Shown here piece by piece: positions 58,314 through 64,000 of a stretch of DNA of 64,000 bases. Numbering within the stretch: position 1 is the stretch's first letter; each line of letters starts with the position of its first letter. This stretch comes from CAZFDT01 sp964518335 (lineage in GTDB: Bacteria; Planctomycetota; Phycisphaerae; Phycisphaerales; Phycisphaeraceae), in NCBI GenBank assembly GCA_964518335.1, contig CAZFDT010000021.1:7683-71682 (forward strand), given 5' to 3'. The position numbers and the translations under genes are program-made. The notes under the pieces were generated by a model that was given only the letters and a program-made list of their open reading frames with translations, was not told the origin of the DNA and searched no databases.

Positions 58314-61300
58314 TCGCTCCGCAGGGCGTCGATCAGTGACCCGCGCACCGCCAGGTGCGACGCCAGCCCCACCCACAGCAGCGCGCTGCCGGCCACGGCG
58401 ATCACGATGGTGACGGCGGCGAGACTGACGATCCCGCCGCCCGCCGCCGCCGTCGTGGCCGCGACCGTGCCCACGAAGACGCCCGCCGTCACGAGGGCCG
58501 CGTGCTCGAGCATCACCAGTCGCCGCACACGCCGCGGCGTGAACCCGACGGCAGCGAGAATCGCCAGTTCCGCGCGACGCTCCAGCACGTTGCGCATCAC
58601 CACCGCGCCCACCGCCACGCAGCCCAGCAGCAGCCCCAGCGCCCCCAGCGACTGGAACACCAGCCGGTAGGTGTTTTCCACCTCGTTGAACCGCGTCAGG
58701 CGCTCGACCGTCGGCGTCAGCTCCAGGCCCAGGTCGTCCATCGCCCGACTCAGCGTTGCAGTGAACCCCTGAGACGGCGGGCCGTCCACCAGCATCGCCC
58801 GCCAGCCCGACACAGACGGGTAGCGCTCGACGAACCGCCGCTCGGCGATGATCAACTCGCCCTGCAGCACCGAGTTGTCGATCGCTGCGACGATCTTCAC
58901 GTCGAACGGCTCGCCCCGCTCGTCGTTGTAGCGCACCACGTCGCCCACCGCCGCGCCCAGCCCCCACATCAGCGTGTTGCGATCGGCCACCCCCGGAAGC
59001 ACCTCCGGGCCCAAGTCGTCGTCGAGCACACGCCACGTCGCCCCGGGCGTGATGAATGCGAACGCGCCGCGCGACGCCAGCGCCTCGGCATCGACCCCGA
59101 CCAACCGTGGCTTCTGGGCTCGGTTGAGGTTGAGGCAGCTCGCATCGTCGCCGTCGCGCACGCGAAGCGGAACGACGACGGCATGGCGCATGTCGTCGTC
59201 GTCCAGACCCAGCGCTTCGCGGCCGCGCGGGCTGTTGAGGTCGTGCAGCAGAGGAAGGGATGAGCGGCCATACCACGCGAATCCGCCGGTGCCACTGTCG
59301 CGTCGGGCCGGGTCGTGCGGCGGCTGCAATTGCGTGGCCCCGACCGCCAGCACCAGGAACAGGCCGCACGCCAGCAGGCCCGCCACGGCCAGGCTCCTTC
59401 CGCGCCGGCGTGCCGCACCGCGCCACGCCAGCGATGCACTCGAGAGCGTCGTCGCCGCGCCGCCGCGCCCGCCCAGAAGTGCCGCCAGTGCCGACACACC
59501 CGCCAACAGCAGCAGTCCTCCCGCGGCAAAGGTGGCGTTGGCCCGCGCCTGTCCGCCGGAGCCCAGGCCGGGCACGAGCGTCAGCATCATTGTCGCGCCG
59601 AGCGCACATGCCGTGCCCATCGCCACCGCCAGCCACCGGCCCGGCGCTGTCGCCGTCGGCGCGTTCGCGTCTCCACCCAGCAGGGCAACCACCGGCCGCC
59701 GCGCCATCCGCCGCGCCACCCACGCCAGCGACGCCAGCGTGACCGCCGCGCCTGCCGCCACCCCGCCGAGGACGGTGGTGGGCGGCGTCGCCAGCTCGAT
59801 CGCCGCGCCCGCCACCGCGCCCCGCCACGCGCCCGAGAGCAGCCGCAGGATCGCTGCCGTGAATCCCACGCCCAGCACCGCGCCCAGCGCCCCGCCGATC
59901 GCCGCCAGAATCGTCGCTTCGCCCAGGAGCAGCAGTCGCACCTGCCCCGGCCGCCACCCCACCGCCCGCAGCACGCCCGTCTCCGAAGCGCGCTGCTCCA
60001 GATTGAATGCAAACAGCAGCGCGGTCAACAGCAGCGCCGCCGCGATGAGGAAGAGGCTCAGGCCCAGGAACAGCGCGGCGAAGTCGGTGCCCCCCGTCGC
60101 CGCCGCCAACGCCGGCGTTCGCACATCGACGAATGACATGCCCAGCCGCGCCGCATCCAGATGGGTCAAGATCTGCTCTGCCCGCGCGGCCTCGCCCATG
60201 CGGATCGCCGTCAGGTTGCCGAAGCGATTGGACCACAGCCGCTGACCCGCCGCCAGCGTCACGAACGCCTTGGGCGTGCCGCGATGTTTCTCCCAATACG
60301 CCTCGTCCTTCGCACGGATGCGGGCCAGATCGACGGGCACGCCCGGCGTCCAGTCGCGGCAATGCGCCGCGTCGTGCAGGCCGGGGAACGCCGGCATCAG
60401 CGTCGCGTCCGAGGCCAGACCCGCGGGACCATGCATCCTCACGACTTTCGCCACTTCGAAGGTGGCCGTCGCCTCCGACAGCCGGTTTGCCTCGTCGATC
60501 ACAAAGTAGCGCAGCTCGATCGCGTCGCCCTCACTCGCATCCAGGTCCTCCGCCAGCCAGTCGTTGATCGCGATCTGATCGTCGCGGAGCCCGTCGAAGA
60601 GCACGTTGGGTTGCGACAGGGCGGCTACGGTGGAATAGGGCGTCGCACGCTCGCCGCAGCGAAGGCTGTTGACGAAGTACGTGAGCACGCCCATGGCCTG
60701 CGGATCGACCCGTCGCGCCGCCTCCGCCGCGGCGTCGTCGAGAAAAACGCGACTGCTCACCAGTTCCTGCCCGCCGCCCGCCGCCGGCCGAAGCATCAAC
60801 TCCAGGTCGGACAACTGCAGCACCCGTTCAGTCAAGTGCTCATCGCGCCACGGGTACGCGCTCAGCAGGAGGTTCGCCTGTCCCGGCCGACCCAGCGCCT
60901 CGGCCAGGACGCGGCGCGACACGAACAGGTTGGCTGCCGGCTCGGGGGACACCGCCAGCGCAAAGCGCCCGAACTGACGGTCGCTCACGATCGCCGTCAC
61001 GCGCAACCGCAGGGCCACGCTGGTGTCCTCGCGCTCGCCCAACACCGCGTCGCGCGGCAGCCCGCCAAGGCGATCGATGCGCACCACCACGTCCTGGCCC
61101 ACGGTGACATCCAGGCGCCGCGCCGCCTCGACGTTCACCGCCACCTCGCCGTCGCTCAGGGGCACACTCGTCGCCGGGTCCGGCGCCAGCGTCCAGAAGC
61201 GTTCGTCCACGCCGATGATCTGGGCCGCGTTGACGCGTGCGGCGCCATCCGGTCTTGCCGCCGCCGCCGGCGCCACGATCGCCGCGGCGTGTCCCGGCCG

Positions 61301-61555
61301 GGTGGGCATGGGCGACAGAGGCCGCGCCAGCCGCTCGCCCAGGTCGTCACCGAAGAAGCGGTCGCCTCCGATCAGCGCGTGCTGCACTGAACCGATCCGC
61401 CACCATGCCTGCGTCCGCAACGTCTGGCGCACCGACGCGCCGACCAGCAGCGCGCCGACGAGGACGGCCGTGGCCACCGCCGCGCCCGTCGCCACCGCCG
61501 CGTGCGTGCGACGGTAATGCACGAGGCTGCGCGCGATCAATCGCCAGGCCGTCAC
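58310..61555 (-). CDS. Large FtsX-type ABC transporter permease
   Basis: A 1,081-aa membrane protein of the MacB/FtsX family with duplicated architecture: an N-terminal helix, a large extracytoplasmic domain, FtsX-type helices near 495-640 (EQRASETGVLRAVGWRPGQVRLLLLGEA), a second extracytoplasmic domain, and a final FtsX domain near 985-1075 (ERRAELAILAAVGFTPRRVRRLVMLEHA). The ATPase gene lies upstream and overlaps it by 4 nt; the GH105-like gene lies downstream and also overlaps. Such systems export or extract envelope molecules; the pairing with a glycosidase suggests a polysaccharide-related job. Confidence 0.85.
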   Translation of the reverse strand: MTAWRLIARSLVHYRRTHAAVATGAAVATAVLVGALLVGASVRQTLRTQAWWRIGSVQHALIGGDRFFGDDLGERLARPLSPMPTRPGHAAAIVAPAAAARPDGAARVNAAQIIGVDERFWTLAPDPATSVPLSDGEVAVNVEAARRLDVTVGQDVVVRIDRLGGLPRDAVLGEREDTSVALRLRVTAIVSDRQFGRFALAVSPEPAANLFVSRRVLAEALGRPGQANLLLSAYPWRDEHLTERVLQLSDLELMLRPAAGGGQELVSSRVFLDDAAAEAARRVDPQAMGVLTYFVNSLRCGERATPYSTVAALSQPNVLFDGLRDDQIAINDWLAEDLDASEGDAIELRYFVIDEANRLSEATATFEVAKVVRMHGPAGLASDATLMPAFPGLHDAAHCRDWTPGVPVDLARIRAKDEAYWEKHRGTPKAFVTLAAGQRLWSNRFGNLTAIRMGEAARAEQILTHLDAARLGMSFVDVRTPALAAATGGTDFAALFLGLSLFLIAAALLLTALLFAFNLEQRASETGVLRAVGWRPGQVRLLLLGEATILAAIGGALGAVLGVGFTAAILRLLSGAWRGAVAGAAIELATPPTTVLGGVAAGAAVTLASLAWVARRMARRPVVALLGGDANAPTATAPGRWLAVAMGTACALGATMMLTLVPGLGSGGQARANATFAAGGLLLLAGVSALAALLGGRGGAATTLSSASLAWRGAARRRGRSLAVAGLLACGLFLVLAVGATQLQPPHDPARRDSGTGGFAWYGRSSLPLLHDLNSPRGREALGLDDDDMRHAVVVPLRVRDGDDASCLNLNRAQKPRLVGVDAEALASRGAFAFITPGATWRVLDDDLGPEVLPGVADRNTLMWGLGAAVGDVVRYNDERGEPFDVKIVAAIDNSVLQGELIIAERRFVERYPSVSGWRAMLVDGPPSQGFTATLSRAMDDLGLELTPTVERLTRFNEVENTYRLVFQSLGALGLLLGCVAVGAVVMRNVLERRAELAILAAVGFTPRRVRRLVMLEHAALVTAGVFVGTVAATTAAAGGGIVSLAAVTIVIAVAGSALLWVGLASHLAVRGSLIDALRSE

Positions 61556-62244
61556 GGCTGGGCCTCCGCCTCGTGCAAGCGACCGCCGCGCAGCGCCAGC
61601 CGTCGCCGCATCCGCTGTGCCAGCGCCGCCGCGTGCGTCACCACGATCAGCGTCAGTCCTTCCTCGCGGTGCAGGTCCTGGAGCAGGTCGATCACACCGT
61701 CCACCGCCGCCGAATCCAGCGAGCCCGTCGGCTCATCGGCAAGCAGCAGCATCGGGCGGTTGATCAGCGCCCGCACGATCGCCACGCGCTGGCACTGCCC
61801 GCCGGAAAGCTGGGCCGGCCGGTGGTGAACGCGATCGCCCAGCCCCACCCGCCGCAGCAGCGCCATCGCGCGAGGCGGCGCCGCCCGCGCCGCGCTGCGG
61901 TCCGGATGCGCCAGCGTCGGCACGAGCACGTTTTCCATCGTCGTCAACTGCGGAAGCAGATGATGCGCCTGAAACACAAATCCCACGCTCGCAGCGCGAA
62001 ACGCCGCCAGCGCCGACTCGTTCAGCGCGCCCAACTCGCGACCGTCGAACCGCACGCGTCCCGCCGTCGGCCGGTCCAGCGCGCCGGCGATGTTGAGCAG
62101 CGTGCTTTTGCCGCAGCCCGAAGGCCCGACGATCGCCAGCGAGTCACCGGCTTGCACCGCCAGGTCCACGCCGTCGAGCACCGGCGCGTCCAGGCCGGCG
62201 AAATGCCGGGTCACGCCCTCGAGTTGCAGCAGAGGCCCGGTCAT
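61552..62244 (-). CDS. ABC transporter ATP-binding protein, LolD/MacB type
   Basis: A 230-aa ATPase: Walker A GPSGCGKST, Q-loop FVFQAHHLLPQLTTMENV, signature LSGGQCQRVAIVRAL (with Cys replacing the usual Glu/Gln-rich spot), Walker B LLLADEPTGSLDS and VTHAAALA. It overlaps both neighbours by 4 nt and should energise the large permease downstream. Confidence 0.92.
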   Translation of the reverse strand: MTGPLLQLEGVTRHFAGLDAPVLDGVDLAVQAGDSLAIVGPSGCGKSTLLNIAGALDRPTAGRVRFDGRELGALNESALAAFRAASVGFVFQAHHLLPQLTTMENVLVPTLAHPDRSAARAAPPRAMALLRRVGLGDRVHHRPAQLSGGQCQRVAIVRALINRPMLLLADEPTGSLDSAAVDGVIDLLQDLHREEGLTLIVVTHAAALAQRMRRRLALRGGRLHEAEAQP

Positions 62245-62777
62245 CGCTCACCATCCGCAGCCGCTTGCGCCACCATCGCGCTGGGCGGCGTGGGCGCGTC
62301 CATCGGGCGATAGAGCGTCACCAGGCATCCGCCCACTGCAGCGAGCACGATGCCCAGCACGAACGGCCAGCGGATCGCGCTCCACCCGCCCGCCGGGGGG
62401 TGCAGCAGCGTCGCCACCACAGCGTTGACCACCGGGGCGCCGGCGAAGACGATCGCCATCACCACCGCCGGCTTGCCACGCGCGCCGAACGCCAGCAGCA
62501 CGCCGAACGCGCCTGCAGCACCGACGATGCCCGCCAGCAGCGACCACGACACCCCCGGAAGGTTACGAGCAAACTGCCACGACGCGCCGCGCCACAGCAG
62601 CATCGCCAGCGGCGCCAGCACCGCCGTGATGAAGTACGCCACGCCCACGAACAGGAACGCCTGATACCGGGCCAGCGGATTGGTCGCCGGCGAAAACGCC
62701 GTCGCTCCCGCGTGCAGCAGCACGCCGTACAACCCCCAGAACACCACGGTACACAGGGCGAACATCAGCCAGTTCAT
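62241..62777 (-). CDS. EamA/DMT-like membrane protein
   Basis: A 178-aa protein with about five transmembrane helices: MNWLMFALCTVVFWGLYGVLLH, FVGVAYFITAVLAPLAMLLW, SWSLLAGIVGAAGAFGVLLAFG, VMAIVFAGAPVVNAVVATLLH, WPFVLGIVLAAVGGCLVTLY. It resembles one half of a drug/metabolite transporter (EamA). It is the first gene of a four-gene - strand unit in which every junction overlaps by ATGA, so all four are translationally coupled. Confidence 0.75.
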   Translation of the reverse strand: MNWLMFALCTVVFWGLYGVLLHAGATAFSPATNPLARYQAFLFVGVAYFITAVLAPLAMLLWRGASWQFARNLPGVSWSLLAGIVGAAGAFGVLLAFGARGKPAVVMAIVFAGAPVVNAVVATLLHPPAGGWSAIRWPFVLGIVLAAVGGCLVTLYRPMDAPTPPSAMVAQAAADGER

Positions 62778-62978
62778 GAGCAGGTCTCCGGTGCGCGTGC
62801 CGCGGATTCTACACCGTGTGCCGGCGCGGCGGTCTGCGGGGACCGCCGCCGACCGCGGGGCTCAACGCGAGCGTCGGTGCGGTGGCGTGAGCACCCGAGA
62901 TGAAGAAAAGTTCCTGCGATATTCACACGCGTTTTCTGCGTGTTGCCTAGCATGACACTGGGCACGGAGAGGTGTGAC

Positions 62979-63437
62979 ATGAACGCCACCGTCCAACACA
63001 TGGCCGAGATGTTTCAACCGCAGGCGACCGATCCGGCGACGACCGATCCGCTGGTGGGGACGCAGGCCGACACCTATTCGCGCATCGAGGCCGGCGTGGC
63101 GCCCGACCGGGAAGTGGCGTTGCATCACGACCCGCATGGCCGACCGCGACGCTCGGCGCGCGTGGCGACCGCGCTGGCCTTCCTGCTCGGGGGGCTGGGC
63201 GCGCACCGCTTTTACCTGGGCTATCGCACGGTGGGCCTGTTCCAGGCAGGGCTGTTCATCGGCGGCGCGCTGCTCGTCACCGTCATCGCCGTCGCCACCG
63301 GCTCGCCCCTGGGCGGCGCGCTGCTCGCCGGTGTGTCGTTCGTCGCCGTCGTCCACATCTGGGGCGTGGTCGAAGGCCTGATGATCCTCACCGGCGGCCT
63401 GGCCCACGACGCGCAGGATCATCCCTTGCGCGCCTGA
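62979..63437 (+). CDS. TM2-domain protein
   Basis: A 152-aa protein with a TM2 domain (residues about 58-145): RSARVATALAFLLGGLGAHRFYLGYRTVGLFQAGLF, then two further helices. TM2 is a short two-helix module of unknown function. ATG 62979 is chosen because GGAGAGG lies upstream; another in-frame Met lies 13 codons earlier. A small hairpin (ACACGC/GCGTGT, 62925-62943) precedes the gene. Confidence 0.82.
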   Translation: MNATVQHMAEMFQPQATDPATTDPLVGTQADTYSRIEAGVAPDREVALHHDPHGRPRRSARVATALAFLLGGLGAHRFYLGYRTVGLFQAGLFIGGALLVTVIAVATGSPLGGALLAGVSFVAVVHIWGVVEGLMILTGGLAHDAQDHPLRA

Positions 63438-63655
63438 ATCATGGGCGAGAGCAAGCGCGGCGTCTGATCAGAGCCTGACAAACTCCCGTGCAGTTCCCGG
63501 AAGCTTGAGGCGGTTGACTCGGCGGGGGCTTCGGCGGATTTGGGTGGTGCGGCGTCTTCGAGCTTGAGCTCGCCCAGGTAGATGCGTTGGACGTCGGGGG
63601 TCCATGCCCAGTTGAGACGGAGGGGGGCGCCGCAGATCATGACGGGTTCTGTGAC

Positions 63656-63946
63656 ATTCTCCGGCGTGTCGGGCATCGACACCGTCGTGCCATCGACCAC
63701 CTTGACCGATCGGCCCTTCCACCGCCACGCATCCGGACCCTGGGCGTGCAGCCGCGCGCCCAGACCACGCAGCAGATGTTGCACCAACCCCAACCGCATC
63801 CGCGTGCGGGCCTGGCAGTAGCTGCCGGTGTCCGACGAGCACGCGGGCAGCCCCGCCGCCGCACGCCACGCCATCACCCGCGCCACCGCGTCCCCGCAAC
63901 TGTGATCGGCACTGAGCACCTGCCACAGGAACGCCCACCGCGTCAC
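63656..63946 (-). pseudogene. IS4-type transposase, truncated N-terminal part
   Basis: About 97 codons match the N-terminal part of IS4-family transposases common in planctomycetes: VTRWAFLWQVLSADHSCGDAV, ARVMAWRAAAGLPACSSDTGSYCQARTRM, VKVVDGTTVSMPDTPEN with the first catalytic Asp in DGTT. After MPDTPEN the similarity stops and unrelated sequence (VTEPVMICGAPLRL...) continues to a stop at 63419. The remaining DDE residues are missing, so it is not functional. Its upstream end abuts an IstB-like fragment on the other strand. Confidence 0.8.
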
Positions 63947-64000
63947 CGCCGGGCGTGGGCAAGACTCACCTGGCCATCGCCCTGGGCGTGCGCACCTGCG
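63946..64000 (+). mobile_element. IstB-like (IS21) ATPase fragment, cut by the window edge
   Basis: The + strand reads PPGVGKTHLAIALGVRTC, the Walker A and following helix of IstB-type IS21 helper ATPases. Nothing upstream of the P-loop is present before the IS4 remnant, so the start of the gene is missing. It continues beyond the window. Confidence 0.75.

Noticed and set aside
58314..60362. Upstream extension of the GH105-like frame on the - strand
   Set aside because: It overlaps the permease gene on the same strand in a different frame and is Gly/Arg/Ala-rich; the hydrolase start at 58313 forms an ATGA overlap.
63480..63655. Continuation of the IS4 remnant frame after MPDTPEN
   Set aside because: It does not resemble the rest of an IS4 transposase and lacks the other catalytic residues; treated as unrelated or rearranged sequence.
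1..64000. CRISPR arrays, rRNA and tRNA genes
   Set aside because: Intergenic regions were read for spaced direct repeats and cloverleaf-like ends; the tandem repeats present are heptamers or 15-mers without unique spacers, and no tRNA-like TTCGA arm in proper context was found.

Overview
This is a GC-rich chromosomal window (my eye estimate is about 68% G+C) that looks like a member of the Planctomycetota, most likely class Phycisphaerae. The reasons are: two PEP-CTERM proteins; three prepilin-type proteins of the kind that end in an H-X9-DG motif; a HYExAFE-family protein; several planctomycete-style secreted or membrane hypotheticals; and a large extracellular carbohydrate-active fusion enzyme. 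The taxonomic call is inference. No tRNA, rRNA or CRISPR array was seen.

Layout. 0-9 kb: a surface and polysaccharide block on the + strand, with a PEP-CTERM protein, a pseudopilin-like protein, a LacI regulator and a 1,962-residue secreted fusion (Asp-box propeller, carbohydrate-binding-like module, two CE2/SGNH esterase units, M14 carboxypeptidase). 9-20 kb: rplS, lysS, a Lol-type ABC pair, recQ, a Pmp3/YqaE peptide, a phosphoglycerate-dehydrogenase-like enzyme, a nucleotidyltransferase-fold protein and gnd. 20-27 kb (- strand): a GH36-like glycosidase, dxs, ispA and a GT39/83-type membrane glycosyltransferase. 27-35 kb: a uroporphyrinogen-decarboxylase-family methyltransferase, gdhA, a KaiC-like/PPDK-N fusion, a DUF2784 protein, a DUF2283/MazF-like pair and an MsbA-like exporter. 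35-38.4 kb: a STAS protein, a pseudopilin and a coupled membrane protein.

38.5-42.4 kb (- strand) is the most striking part. A cobalamin riboswitch precedes a closely packed set encoding a PEP-CTERM propeller-like surface protein, a pseudopilin-like protein, a short unknown protein, a BFD-like [2Fe-2S] protein and thioredoxin reductase. It resembles a planctomycete counterpart of the B12-regulated, propeller-based cobalamin capture known from Bacteroides (BtuG). The B12-binding role is inference; the riboswitch and the gene order are visible in the sequence.

42.4-64 kb: a palindrome-rich leader and small secreted protein, membrane proteins, a HigBA toxin-antitoxin module with a near-ideal promoter placed for a leaderless mRNA, an FAD oxidoreductase, glyS with an internal low-GC stretch, a Nif3-like protein, an ECF sigma factor with a probable anti-sigma factor, several planctomycete hypotheticals, malonyl-CoA decarboxylase, a four-gene translationally coupled DMT/ABC/GH105-like operon, a TM2 protein, and abutting remnants of IS4- and IS21-type elements at the right edge.

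Genome-scale signals also stand out: the 9-mer CACTGCAGC occurs at least 16 times, CCCCCGGAA at least 13 times, a family of about 40-70-bp palindromic repeats has five copies at gene ends, there are heptameric tandem repeats inside and around genes, and several genes have a -10 box ending 6-9 nt before the start codon with no clear Shine-Dalgarno sequence.
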